From Prevotellaceae bacterium (GTDB lineage: Bacteria > Bacteroidota > Bacteroidia > Bacteroidales > UBA932): DNA of 26,348 nt. The stretch is taken from assembly GCA_031257655.1 (NCBI GenBank), contig JAIROF010000181.1, positions 1 through 26,348 of the forward strand, read 5' to 3'. Under the pieces are notes generated by a model. The model made no database searches. It was given only the letters and a program-made list of their open reading frames with translations, and was not told where the DNA came from. This document shows positions 1 to 9,033 of this stretch, in pieces; position 1 is the stretch's first letter, and each line of letters starts with the position of its first letter. The translations under genes and the position numbers were made by a program.

Positions 1-164
<164 letters not shown>

Positions 165-755
165 ACTACATCCTGATTCTTTGATGGTTAGGGTCGTTAC
201 CTTTCCGCTATCCGAGAGGATCCACATCACGTTGTTGGGGTCGATGAAGAAGCTTTGGATTTGGTCGTTGCAAACGTCGGCAAAGGGCGCCTTGCGGAAT
301 ACCTTCTGCGCCTTGTCGTAGCAGCTGATGAGGCGGTCTTCGCTGATCACAAAGATGTCGTTGGCCGCCGTTTTTGCCCAGTGGTACTTTCCGCGAAATT
401 CGTCGTGGTACTCAATGAGGCGCTTTTTCTTGTCCAAGCGGTCAAACCCGTGGTTGGTGGCAATCCAGAGGATGTTGTCTTCGGCCTCCATGATGCCCTC
501 AATCAGGTTGCCCGACAGGCTGGTGGGGTTGTTTGGGGTGGGCTTGTACACGCGGATGTTTAGCCCGTCGTACATGTTTAGCCCGTCGCACGACCCAAAC
601 CACATGAGGCGCTCCTTGTCCTGAACAATGGCCTGTATGGCGCTGTTCGACAGCCCGTCTTTGCCGGATAGCTGCTGCAAGTTGTAGGCAAAAGCCGGCA
701 CGCTCAGCAACATAGCGGCAACGCCTGCGGATGCTTTTTTGAATTTTCCGGTCAT
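165..755 (-). CDS. HTCS-type sensor/regulator, N-terminal fragment (partial)
   Basis: The frame starts at ATG 755-753 and stays open for 197 codons until it runs into the poly-C tract, so only the N-terminus is present. It begins with a short signal peptide (about residues 1-23, ending in PAFA) and continues with two-component-regulator propeller repeats: a GKDGLSNSAIQAIVQD segment, then MWFGSCDGLNMYDG, and later a second repeat with NILWIATNHGFDRLD. This is the periplasmic sensor start of hybrid two-component systems, in which a propeller-type periplasmic domain binds a glycan fragment and signals through a fused histidine kinase, receiver and AraC-type DNA-binding domain. Those downstream domains are beyond the window, so a shorter propeller-only kinase cannot be excluded. 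Its divergent position next to susC suggests that it controls the mannan locus. Confidence 0.85.
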
Positions 756-761
756 TTTTAG

Positions 762-776
762 AGCTCTTTAAGAGCT
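762..776. promoter_or_regulatory. Palindromic operator-like site, copy A
   Basis: AGCTCTTTAAGAGCT is a perfect inverted repeat with 7-bp arms and a single central base. It sits between the sensor gene's -7 box and its start codon, near the expected transcription start, where a bound regulator could repress its own gene. A related sequence occurs at 848-861 in the same divergent intergenic region. Confidence 0.4.
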
Positions 777-777
777 G

Positions 778-810
778 CAAATATATAAAAACATTTCAAT
801 TGAATGCAAA
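778..810 (-). promoter_or_regulatory. Promoter of the sensor gene
   Basis: On the minus strand there is TATATTTG (785-778), matching the Bacteroidota -7 consensus TAnnTTTG, and a TTTG at 810-807 placed 21 bp upstream, matching the -33 element and its usual 19-21 bp spacing. The -7 box lies about 22 bp from the start codon, leaving a very short leader that contains the palindrome at 762-776. Confidence 0.6.
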
Positions 811-847
811 TGGCGCAAATTCGTATATAATGGTCGCAAAAACGGAC

Positions 848-861
848 AGCTCTTTATAGCT
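848..861. promoter_or_regulatory. Operator-like site, copy B
   Basis: AGCTCTTTATAGCT repeats the first nine bases of the palindrome at 762-776 and its last four, with one internal base fewer. It lies 8 bp upstream of the susC -7 box, about where the -33 element should be, and no good TTTG -33 match is seen there. A weak -33 plus an adjacent bound regulator is what one expects at an activator-dependent promoter. Binding by the sensor protein is inference. Confidence 0.35.
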
Positions 862-869
862 CATTCCAA

Positions 870-877
870 TATATTTG
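870..877 (+). promoter_or_regulatory. -7 element of the susC operon promoter
   Basis: TATATTTG matches the Bacteroidota -7 consensus TAnnTTTG. It ends 37 bp before the first susC ATG. A TTTG -33 box at the proper distance is missing, which fits dependence on an activator. Confidence 0.55.
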
Positions 878-914
878 CGGCGTGAAATGTTCCCCAATTT
901 TATTAATCTAAATT

Positions 915-3900
915 ATGAATGATTCAATGAGCAAAAAACAGACAATCGTACGGAGCAGCCTGCTGCTGCTTTTTGTGTCGCTGCTGCTGGTGGCGACGCC
1001 AAAAGCGCTGGCTGCTCAGGTCGGCGCCAAAATAAGGGTGACCGGCAGAGTTTTGGACAAGACCGGGGAACCCGTTGTAGGGGGAAGCGTTGTCCAAAAA
1101 GGCACCACTGTTGCAGTAGCCACCGACCCGGATGGCAGCTTCAGCATCGAGCTGCCGCGTGACGCCCTTATCGTGGTCAGCTACCTGGGCTTCGCAAGCA
1201 AGGAGCTGGCCGTGACAGAGCAGCCCATGCGCATCGTTTTGGAGGAAGAGCAGCGGCTGCTGGATGAAGTCATCGTAATAGGGTATGGCACCACCACGCG
1301 CCGCCGCACGGTGGGCGCGGTAGACCAGGTGAAGGCCGACGCCATTGCCGACCGCCCGGTGGCAAATTTAATGCAAGCCCTGCAAGGCACCTCGCCGGGG
1401 CTGATTATCCAGCAGCGCAGCAGTAACCCCAACGACCAGCAAACGAACATCAACATCCGCGGGGTGGGCACCATGAACAACAACGACCCGCTGTATGTCA
1501 TTGACGGGCTGGTGTCCGACAATGCCAGCTTCAGTAAATTGAACCCGAACGACATTGAAAGCGTGTCCATCTTGAAAGACGCCGGCACGGCCGCCATCTA
1601 CGGCTCGCGCGGCGCCAACGGCGTGCTGCTGGTGACCACCAAAAAAGGACAGAAAAACCATGCCCCGGTGGTGCAGGTGAGCACGATGGTAGGGTGGGAG
1701 CACCCCGAATTTTTGTTCAAGAAGACGGAAGGTTATCAAAATGCCACCTTGAAAAACGTGGCGCGGGTGAATGCCGGCATGGAGCCCGAATTTACCGCCG
1801 CACAAATCCGCGACCTCTACGAAAACGGCAATGGCGAGCAATTCCAGAATACCATTCTGAAAGACGGCTTCCAGCAGACCTATAATGTAAGTGTAGCGGG
1901 CGGCGGCGCACATTCCACCTACATGGTGTCGGCCGGATACTTTAATCAGGAAAGCAACTACGTAGGCCCCGACTACGGCATCGAGCGCATCAACTTCCGC
2001 ACGAACCTCACCACCGAATACAAGCGGCTGAAGCTGTCGACGCTCATGAGCTATACGCGCAACAACGACAAGAGCACGTCGGCCAGTTTCGGCAATGTAG
2101 CCGCCGACGTCACGCGGATACCTTCTTACTATTACTACCGGCAAAAAGACCCCGCTACCGGAAAATACCTGATAAACGACGTGCTGACGCAGTTCACCGC
2201 ATTGGGCATGCTGGAAGCCGGCGGGACTACCCAGCACGATAACGACTACGTGAATGCCAATGTAGGCGTGGACCTGAGCATTATTGACGGATTAAAGCTG
2301 AGGGGCGTGCTGGGCGCCGACGTGTTCCGCAACCACCGCTACATTCGCCGCTTGCCGGTGTCGTTCTACAACGCCCAGAATATAAACGGCACGCCGAGCA
2401 TTGCCAATTCCGACCATCCCACCGAAGACTGGAACGAGCAGGCCTACTTAGTCAACATGCAGCTGATGGCCGATTACGATAAGCAGCTCGGCAACCACCA
2501 CGTCACCGCGCTGGTGGGGGCGTCGAATGAGTCGTATTCGTTTGCCGGCAACGGTACTAAGATTTTATATGCCGATGTAGACCTCGGCATTGCCGGCGAC
2601 GGCTCGGAGGTAAAGGTGGCCGACCAGGCCGTAACGCCGGGAAACACAAGGAAAACAAGCATTACCTCCCTGTTCGGCCGCGTGGGTTACGACTATGACG
2701 ACCGCTACTATGGCGAAGTGGCGTTCCGCTACGACGGCTCGTCGCGCTTTGAAAAGGCCTTCCGCTGGGGTTTCTTCCCATCGCTGTCGGCCGGCTGGCG
2801 CGTGTCGCAGGAATCGTTTATGGATTTTTACCGCGACCATGTGGGCGACCTGAAAGTGCGCCTCTCTTACGGTACGCTGGGCAATCAAAATGTGGATTTG
2901 TACCAGTACATGACCACCTATCAGATTTACTCCGACACCTACGCCTTTGGCAACAGCATGGTGGGCGGCGCGGGCTTTAAGGCCGCGTCCGAAAACCTGC
3001 AGTGGGAAGTGTCGCACACTTTCAACATCGGGCTTGATGCGTCGTTCTTCAGCAACAGCCTGACGCTGGGGCTCGACTTCTTTAACAAGAGTACCACCCA
3101 CATTCTGGTTGCGCCGCAAGTGCCCGACATTTACGGCACCGACCCGCAGAACTACAACGCCGGCGAAATGCGCACCCAGGGATGGGAAATCACGCTGGGC
3201 TACCGCCTCAAAACAGGCGGCGTGAGCCATAGCTTCGCCTTCAACATGGGCGATTCGTGGAATGAAGTCGTCAGCTTTGAAGGATATGAATCCTTTCACA
3301 CCAATGATGAAATGCGGCTGATTACGCGCGAAGGATTGCCGCTCAGCTCCTACTATGCCTATAAAACCGACGGCTTTTTCCAAACGCAGGCCGAAATAGA
3401 CAGCTGGGCTACCATGGCCGGTGTGACCTACCAGCTGGGCGATGCGAAATATGTAGATCGTAACGGCGACGGCGTTATCAATGACAACGACTGGTTTTAC
3501 CTCGGCAACGCTTTCCCGCGCTACACGTTCGGCTTTAGCTATAACGTGGAATGGAAAGGCGTTGACTTCGGCCTCTTCCTGCAAGGCGTGTTGAAGCGCG
3601 ACATGTTTCTCCGGGGCGAATTGATAGAGCCTTTCCACTCCGGCTACGGCTACGTGATTTATGAGCACCAGCTGGATTACTGGACGCCCACAAATACCGA
3701 TGCCCGCTACCCCCGATTGGCCCTGAATAACCAGAACTTCCGTACCGGCTCCGACCTCTTCCTGTATGACGGCGCCTACCTGCGCGTGAAAAATATCGTG
3801 CTGGGCTACACCATGCCGGAAAAGCTAAGTAAGAAAATAGGCGTGGGCAAAGCGCGTATTTATATCAATGCACAAAACCTTTTTACCTTTAGTAACGTGT

Positions 3901-4019
3901 CGTTTGTCGATCCCGAATCGTCGGAGTTCGGCAATAACATGGGCGGCGGCGGCGCCAACAGCGCCCGCAACTACCCCGCGTTGAAATATTACGGCATGGG
4001 ATTGGATTTAACTTTTTAA
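915..4019 (+). CDS. susC: SusC-family TonB-dependent outer-membrane transporter
   Basis: This 1034-residue protein imports glycan oligosaccharides across the outer membrane, powered by TonB. It has a signal peptide (about 1-34), a carboxypeptidase-regulatory-like beta-sandwich (about 40-112) typical of the SusC/RagA group, then a TonB-box-like stretch (DEVIVIGYGT), a plug domain with QALQGTSPGLIIQ, INIRGVGT and the PLYVIDG motif, and a long beta-barrel ending in an aromatic residue (GLDLTF). The length is usual for SusC. ATG 927 is an alternative start four codons in; both keep the signal peptide. It is first in the operon, and susD starts 14 bp after its stop, so the two are surely co-expressed and should form the paired bedding-and-lid complex. 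The linked GH76 and GH92 genes point to mannan oligosaccharides as cargo. Confidence 0.95.
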   Translation: MNDSMSKKQTIVRSSLLLLFVSLLLVATPKALAAQVGAKIRVTGRVLDKTGEPVVGGSVVQKGTTVAVATDPDGSFSIELPRDALIVVSYLGFASKELAVTEQPMRIVLEEEQRLLDEVIVIGYGTTTRRRTVGAVDQVKADAIADRPVANLMQALQGTSPGLIIQQRSSNPNDQQTNINIRGVGTMNNNDPLYVIDGLVSDNASFSKLNPNDIESVSILKDAGTAAIYGSRGANGVLLVTTKKGQKNHAPVVQVSTMVGWEHPEFLFKKTEGYQNATLKNVARVNAGMEPEFTAAQIRDLYENGNGEQFQNTILKDGFQQTYNVSVAGGGAHSTYMVSAGYFNQESNYVGPDYGIERINFRTNLTTEYKRLKLSTLMSYTRNNDKSTSASFGNVAADVTRIPSYYYYRQKDPATGKYLINDVLTQFTALGMLEAGGTTQHDNDYVNANVGVDLSIIDGLKLRGVLGADVFRNHRYIRRLPVSFYNAQNINGTPSIANSDHPTEDWNEQAYLVNMQLMADYDKQLGNHHVTALVGASNESYSFAGNGTKILYADVDLGIAGDGSEVKVADQAVTPGNTRKTSITSLFGRVGYDYDDRYYGEVAFRYDGSSRFEKAFRWGFFPSLSAGWRVSQESFMDFYRDHVGDLKVRLSYGTLGNQNVDLYQYMTTYQIYSDTYAFGNSMVGGAGFKAASENLQWEVSHTFNIGLDASFFSNSLTLGLDFFNKSTTHILVAPQVPDIYGTDPQNYNAGEMRTQGWEITLGYRLKTGGVSHSFAFNMGDSWNEVVSFEGYESFHTNDEMRLITREGLPLSSYYAYKTDGFFQTQAEIDSWATMAGVTYQLGDAKYVDRNGDGVINDNDWFYLGNAFPRYTFGFSYNVEWKGVDFGLFLQGVLKRDMFLRGELIEPFHSGYGYVIYEHQLDYWTPTNTDARYPRLALNNQNFRTGSDLFLYDGAYLRVKNIVLGYTMPEKLSKKIGVGKARIYINAQNLFTFSNVSFVDPESSEFGNNMGGGGANSARNYPALKYYGMGLDLTF

Positions 4020-4033
4020 TAGGAGAATAAACG

Positions 4034-5683
4034 ATGAAAAAAACAATGAAATATTTTTCTTTGATGCTCCTCAGCATGTTTATGGCTTGCAACAGCCTCG
4101 ACCAGATGCCTGCCAACCAGTTTACCGATGAGGTGTTCTGGACGTCTATGGAGCGGGCGAACATGATGCTGAATATGGGCTATAACCAAATGTATGGAGT
4201 AGATAAATTGTGGCAGGACGAAGCGCTTAGCGACAACCTGATTGAAGCGCGCGGAGTGCCCAATGTAACGCTTATCCGCAAAGGGCAGGCCAACTCCAGT
4301 ACCCCGCTTTTCCAAAGTGAGTGGAAATGGTGCTACCAGGGAATCAAAACCGCCAACGTGTTTATTGACCACGTGGATTTGATACCCGACGCCGACCCGG
4401 CCGTGAAAGCCGCTATGGTGGCGCAGGTGCGCTTTATCCGCGCGTACCTCTATTTTCGCCTGTCGAACTTCTATGGCGACGTTCCGTTCTTCCTGAGCGA
4501 TATTACCATGTCGGAATCGAAGAACATGACGAGAGCTGCGCGGGCGGAGATATTGGCCACGCTGCATCAGGAGCTAAGTGAAATCATCCCGGCACTTCCC
4601 AAAAAGGAAGATGTGAGCGCCGCCGAACGCGGACGAATTACCAAAGCGGCGGCCGTGATGCTCAAAGCGCGCATTTACCTCATGCAGGGCGATATGGACA
4701 ATGTGAAAACGTACTGCGGCTACTTGATAAACAACCAGGATGAGTATGGCCGCTACAGCCTCTTCACCACCGCCACGCCAAACTATTCGGCCTACGAAAA
4801 CCTCTTTACGTCGGCCTTTGAGTACAACGACGAAGTGATTCTTGATTATGCTTACGTGCCGCTGACCAGAACATGGAGCAATTTCATTGATATGGTGCCG
4901 CTCTCGGTGCCCAATTCGCGGGTAACCGGCCGCGTGCCCACGCAATCGCTTGTAGAATCCTACATCACGCTGAGCGGACTGCCGGTGCGAAGCGCCAATA
5001 CCAAGCCCGAGCCCTACGCGTATGACAATTCCTACGACGAAAATAATCCTTATGTAAATCGCGACCCGCGCTTGGCGGCTACCGTGATTTACGACGGCGC
5101 CAAATGGAAAGATAAAAGCGCAAGCGGCGCTTATACGGAAACAACCATAAACATTAAATCGGGACAGGATGCATACGGCTCCGAAAACGCCACCCAGTCG
5201 GGCTACTACGTGCGTAAACTCTTCGACCCCGACCACGAAACGGATTTACGGATGAGCAACAACATTATTCTGATGCGCTATGCCGACGTGCTGCTCATGT
5301 ATGCCGAAGCATGCGAAAGAAACGGTACATTTACCGAAGATGTGTGGAATAATACCATCCGTCCGATACGCGAACGGGCAGGATTTACTTCGGCCGGGGC
5401 TTTGGACTATCCGGGCGCCGCCAACCTGCGCGAAATTATCCGCCGCGAACGCCGCTGCGAATTAGCCTGCGAAGGCCTGCGATACTACGACCTCATCCGC
5501 TGGGACGGCCTCGAATCGGCAAACAACCTCCTCAATGGCACGGTGTATGGCGCCAAGCTGACGGACGACTACATTAAGGTGGAAACCTATACCTATACGC
5601 CCGGCAGAGACGAATGGTGGTCGCTGCCGCAGCACGATATAGACCAGATCCCAACTTTGCGCCCAAATAACCCGAATTATTAA
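4034..5683 (+). CDS. susD: SusD-family surface glycan-binding lipoprotein
   Basis: This 549-residue lipoprotein has a short signal peptide and lipobox Cys at about residue 19 (FMACNS). It carries the SusD/RagB fold: an N-terminal helical TPR-like part (YNQMYGVD, AQVRFIRAYLYFRLSNFYGDV) and a C-terminal region with the family signature RADVLLMYAEA-like segment (here MRYADVLLMYAEACERNG) and IIRRERRCELACEG. SusD proteins close over SusC as a lid and hand it the glycan. An AGGAG-like sequence lies about 8 bp before the start. The gene follows susC by 14 bp and precedes the first SusE-like gene by 20 bp. Family assignment is secure; the mannan ligand is inferred from neighbours. Confidence 0.95.
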   Translation: MKKTMKYFSLMLLSMFMACNSLDQMPANQFTDEVFWTSMERANMMLNMGYNQMYGVDKLWQDEALSDNLIEARGVPNVTLIRKGQANSSTPLFQSEWKWCYQGIKTANVFIDHVDLIPDADPAVKAAMVAQVRFIRAYLYFRLSNFYGDVPFFLSDITMSESKNMTRAARAEILATLHQELSEIIPALPKKEDVSAAERGRITKAAAVMLKARIYLMQGDMDNVKTYCGYLINNQDEYGRYSLFTTATPNYSAYENLFTSAFEYNDEVILDYAYVPLTRTWSNFIDMVPLSVPNSRVTGRVPTQSLVESYITLSGLPVRSANTKPEPYAYDNSYDENNPYVNRDPRLAATVIYDGAKWKDKSASGAYTETTINIKSGQDAYGSENATQSGYYVRKLFDPDHETDLRMSNNIILMRYADVLLMYAEACERNGTFTEDVWNNTIRPIRERAGFTSAGALDYPGAANLREIIRRERRCELACEGLRYYDLIRWDGLESANNLLNGTVYGAKLTDDYIKVETYTYTPGRDEWWSLPQHDIDQIPTLRPNNPNY

Positions 5684-5703
5684 CTTAATTTACAGCTATC
5701 AAT

Positions 5704-6837
5704 ATGAAAAAGATTTTTAATACTATTATAGGTGTTTGTATCGTCGGTGCGCTCGTTTCCTGCACTGAAAATATGACCTACAAAGATGGGGAAGTAACCG
5801 CATCCGGTGGCCCGGCCATACCGGTTAACGGTTACTACCTCGAGCTGCAAGCCGGGGCGGGGGTTGCCACCTCTTTCTCATGGCTGCCGGGAGCTTGCGA
5901 AGACGGCTATCCTGTGCAATATGAAGTGTTGTTTTTTGACCAGTCTGCCGGCGGACGGGAAGTGGGGCGCGTAGACGCAGGACTGAAAACTTCGGTAAAT
6001 ATTTCGCACAAGCAGCTGAACAGCATGGCCAGCGTGGCCGGTATCGAACCCGACCGCACAGGTGCGCTCTACTGGACATTGAGCGTGTCCAGAGGCGTAA
6101 ACGAAGCCATTTCGGCGCAGCGTTATGCAATAGATATTAAGCGCTTGCTCGGATTCTCCTACATCCCGCCGGTGCTTTACCTGGTAGGCTCGGCTACCGA
6201 AGGCGGAGCCAATCCTGCCAACGCCGTACCTTTCAGAACGGTCGGCGACGGCGAATATGAAATCTATACCCAATTCTCCGCAGGTGAATACCTGATTGTA
6301 GATGACCCGCAAAACCCGGAGCATTCCTATGCCATCCAAGGCGATCAGGCTGTTGAAACCACCTCACCGGTAGCGGCGCCGGCTGCCGCCATCTACCGCA
6401 TTACGATGGACTTTAACGTAAAAGCGGCCATTGCGGAGCAGATTACGAGCGTTAACCACTGGTTCTGCACCAAATCGGAGCTTACGCCGATGGAATATCT
6501 CGGACGCGGCCTGTGGGCGCTAAAAGACCACTACCTCGATGCAAATGATTACTGGGTTGCTGTCCCTCCGGGATCGCAGGACGACCGCTACCATTTCCGT
6601 GCAAAACTTGCCGGAAATGTGGAAGAATGCTGGGGACCGGTAAGTAGCGGGGAAGACGGCAAGCCCTCGTCTGTTGACCCCGCAAACGAATACTTCCAGC
6701 TGAAAATTTATACAATAGGAGCGTTTGACCAGTGGGGGCCGAAATTCAAATACCATGCATCGGTATGCGAACAAACGGTGGACATCTATGTGGATATGGG
6801 CGCCAATCCTCCTACACATAGATTTGTAATCAAATAA
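5704..6837 (+). CDS. SusE-like surface lipoprotein (one-module)
   Basis: This 377-residue lipoprotein has a signal peptide ending at Cys20 (ALVSCTEN). An N-terminal beta-sandwich (about 35-146) with YEVLFFDQ and GALYWTLSV segments resembles the SusE N-terminal domain. A second domain follows, opening with VLYLVGSATEGGANPANAVPF and continuing with YEIYTQFSAGEYLIVDD, then a C-terminal domain (about 240-377) rich in Trp and Tyr, as in starch- and glycan-binding SusE/SusF domains. No catalytic motif is seen. The same architecture recurs, once completely and once in part, in the next gene, so the pair arose by duplication. It probably binds glycan at the cell surface as an accessory to SusCD. Confidence 0.75.
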   Translation: MKKIFNTIIGVCIVGALVSCTENMTYKDGEVTASGGPAIPVNGYYLELQAGAGVATSFSWLPGACEDGYPVQYEVLFFDQSAGGREVGRVDAGLKTSVNISHKQLNSMASVAGIEPDRTGALYWTLSVSRGVNEAISAQRYAIDIKRLLGFSYIPPVLYLVGSATEGGANPANAVPFRTVGDGEYEIYTQFSAGEYLIVDDPQNPEHSYAIQGDQAVETTSPVAAPAAAIYRITMDFNVKAAIAEQITSVNHWFCTKSELTPMEYLGRGLWALKDHYLDANDYWVAVPPGSQDDRYHFRAKLAGNVEECWGPVSSGEDGKPSSVDPANEYFQLKIYTIGAFDQWGPKFKYHASVCEQTVDIYVDMGANPPTHRFVIK

Positions 6838-6855
6838 TTAAACACGTGAAAGTAT

Positions 6856-9003
6856 ATGAAAACAATCTTCAACACCTTATTTATTGTATGCGTGCTGGCA
6901 TGCCTTGCTTTAGTGAGCTGCAAAGACGAAATGGAATACAGCAATAGCGGCGTGTCGCCTGCTACGCTTGTTGGGCCGGAAGAAGGCGCAACGGTAGAGC
7001 TGTTCAACTCTGATGTGGCTACGCTTGATTTTACATGGGAAGCCGCCAACACCGCCGGTGCGCCCTACTATCAAATTGTATTTTACGCCGCCAACCGCGC
7101 TACGGAGCTCTACCGCATAGCGCCTGTTGAAAGACAATTGCAGGTATCGGTGCAGCATAAAACGCTCAATGCGGTGGCCGGCCTGGCCGGAATTGCCCCC
7201 AACACCGCTGGCGATGTCTACTGGGCAGTAGCCACCGTAAAAGGAGCGATAGAGGACATTTCGGCAACGCGAAAGCTCACGCTGCAATCCTATCAGGCAT
7301 TCGACGATTTGCCCGTTAACCTCTACGTCACCGGCGCGGCAACCGAAGGAGGCGCCGATGTCACCGCAGCGCCAAAATTTAGAAGTAATGGCAGCGGAAC
7401 GTATGAAATATACACCGAACTCAAAGCCGGAACAGGGTTTTACTTTACGAATAGAAACACGTCCGGAAGCGGCCGTAATTTTACGGCGACAGACGATTTT
7501 GTAGTGGAAACAAGCGGCGCTCCGGATGCGCCGCTTACCGTGCCTACAACCGGCGTGTATGCCATTACGCTTAACTTTATAACAGGTGCGGCCATCGTGA
7601 CCCCGATTACAAATGTGCGCTATTTTGTCCCGAATACCGATACCTACACGCCGATGGCTTACGATGGGCGCGGCAAGTGGTCGCTGCACGTCGCGCTGGG
7701 CAACCTCACAAGCAGCAGCAACCAGTATAAATTCGTGGCCAACGTGGGGGGTACCGACCGTTCGTGGGGGTGCAACACACAGAATGGACAAGGAAATCCG
7801 CCGCAGATACTGGAAGGCGACTATTTTTATGTCTACCAAAATGCCCACAGCACCGGTAGCGCTGAAGGGGCGCGGTATTCCTACCGCTACATGACGGATC
7901 TGAGCAATCAGGAAATAGACCTGACGCTCGACATGTCGTCGGATAACGACCATTACACCCACGTGGTGAATGCAGGCGACCTGACCGTGTATCCGGTAGA
8001 ACAGCTTAATGCGCCGGCCGAAAACGCTTCGGTAGCGTTGAGCAAAGTTGCCGGCTCTTCGCTGACCTTCTCGTGGCAGCCCTCTTCCGGAACCGGCCCT
8101 ACGCCGAAATACGATGTGGTGTTCTACAGCGATGCCGAAGGAGCCAATGAAATAGGTGCGGCTCCCGCCGACAACGGTAATTATGAAGCGGCGGCTACGG
8201 TGCTGCACAGCGCATTGGAAACCGTGGCTGCTGCAGCCGGTATCCCGGCCGAAGAAACCGGCAATGTCTGGTGGAGCGTGCGTACTGCGGTGCTCAACCA
8301 ATCGGAAGTTGCGACAATCCCGCCGCGCAAGCTGACCATTACCCGCTTGCCGGGAATACCCGCCGAGATGTATATTACCGGTGTTGCTTCCGAAGCCGGA
8401 GATGTGCTCGCCAATGCAATAGCGATGACCAAAACCGCCGACGGCATATTTGAAATCTACACCATGTTGACCTCCGGTACCTACTACTTTGTGGATAGAA
8501 TCTCGGGCGCGCCGCGGCAATTCTCAGTGGCCGGCAGAACTGCTATCCAGGAAGGCGGAACGATTTCGGCAGCCAACAACGCGGTGTACAAGATAGTGCT
8601 GAACTTTAATACCGATGTGGCCGCGTATAAAGAAATCACAGAAGTCGGTATATGGCCATGTAGCGATCAGAAAGTCTTGATTCCATTGACCTATTCGGCA
8701 AATGGCGTATGGAGTGTAGTAAGCTATACTACTGGTGCTGCTAATACTGACTGGGGGAATGCCCGGTACAAAATTAGAATGAATAGCTCTGAAGGCGAAA
8801 CTTGGTGGGTTACCGTCAATGGAACAGATAGCCCTCCGGGTAGCGATCCCTATCCCTCCTATTTCTACATGCGTGAAACATCAGCATATACGCAGTGGGA
8901 GGATAAATGGAAGATTAATGGCGAATTTGGAGATGCCACTTTTGATGCCTCTGTTACCTTAAATGCGAGTGGGCCTTATACGCATTTGATAACCAGAAAG
9001 TAA
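6856..9003 (+). CDS. SusE-like surface lipoprotein (two tandem modules)
   Basis: This 715-residue lipoprotein has a signal peptide ending at Cys22, followed by acidic residues (CKDE) like the surface-export signal of Bacteroidota lipoproteins. It contains two copies of the module found once in the preceding gene: each begins with a SusE-type beta-sandwich and passes through LYVTGAATEGG (first) or MYITGVASEAG (second) and YEIYTELKAG or FEIYTMLTSG. The two modules split near residue 380. It would present two glycan-binding units on a longer stalk. The last ~360 bases look less GC-rich than the rest. Only 18 bp separate it from the upstream gene, and a short AAT-repeat spacer of 30 bp separates it from GH76. 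No enzymatic motif was found. Confidence 0.7.
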   Translation: MKTIFNTLFIVCVLACLALVSCKDEMEYSNSGVSPATLVGPEEGATVELFNSDVATLDFTWEAANTAGAPYYQIVFYAANRATELYRIAPVERQLQVSVQHKTLNAVAGLAGIAPNTAGDVYWAVATVKGAIEDISATRKLTLQSYQAFDDLPVNLYVTGAATEGGADVTAAPKFRSNGSGTYEIYTELKAGTGFYFTNRNTSGSGRNFTATDDFVVETSGAPDAPLTVPTTGVYAITLNFITGAAIVTPITNVRYFVPNTDTYTPMAYDGRGKWSLHVALGNLTSSSNQYKFVANVGGTDRSWGCNTQNGQGNPPQILEGDYFYVYQNAHSTGSAEGARYSYRYMTDLSNQEIDLTLDMSSDNDHYTHVVNAGDLTVYPVEQLNAPAENASVALSKVAGSSLTFSWQPSSGTGPTPKYDVVFYSDAEGANEIGAAPADNGNYEAAATVLHSALETVAAAAGIPAEETGNVWWSVRTAVLNQSEVATIPPRKLTITRLPGIPAEMYITGVASEAGDVLANAIAMTKTADGIFEIYTMLTSGTYYFVDRISGAPRQFSVAGRTAIQEGGTISAANNAVYKIVLNFNTDVAAYKEITEVGIWPCSDQKVLIPLTYSANGVWSVVSYTTGAANTDWGNARYKIRMNSSEGETWWVTVNGTDSPPGSDPYPSYFYMRETSAYTQWEDKWKINGEFGDATFDASVTLNASGPYTHLITRK

Positions 9004-9033
9004 TAATAACAATAATAATAATACAAATGCTTT

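Noticed and set aside
556..588. 15-bp direct repeat with 18-bp period in the sensor gene
   Set aside because: It encodes the DGLN..YDGLN pattern normal for the propeller motif of this family, so it is not a fresh duplication.
499..780. 93-codon minus-strand frame near the left end
   Set aside because: It is an out-of-frame reading of the sensor gene; the correct frame from 755 gives propeller repeats.
6910..8520. 536-codon open frame on the minus strand
   Set aside because: It is antisense to the two-module SusE-like gene, which has a signal peptide and repeated modules; the antisense product has no motif.
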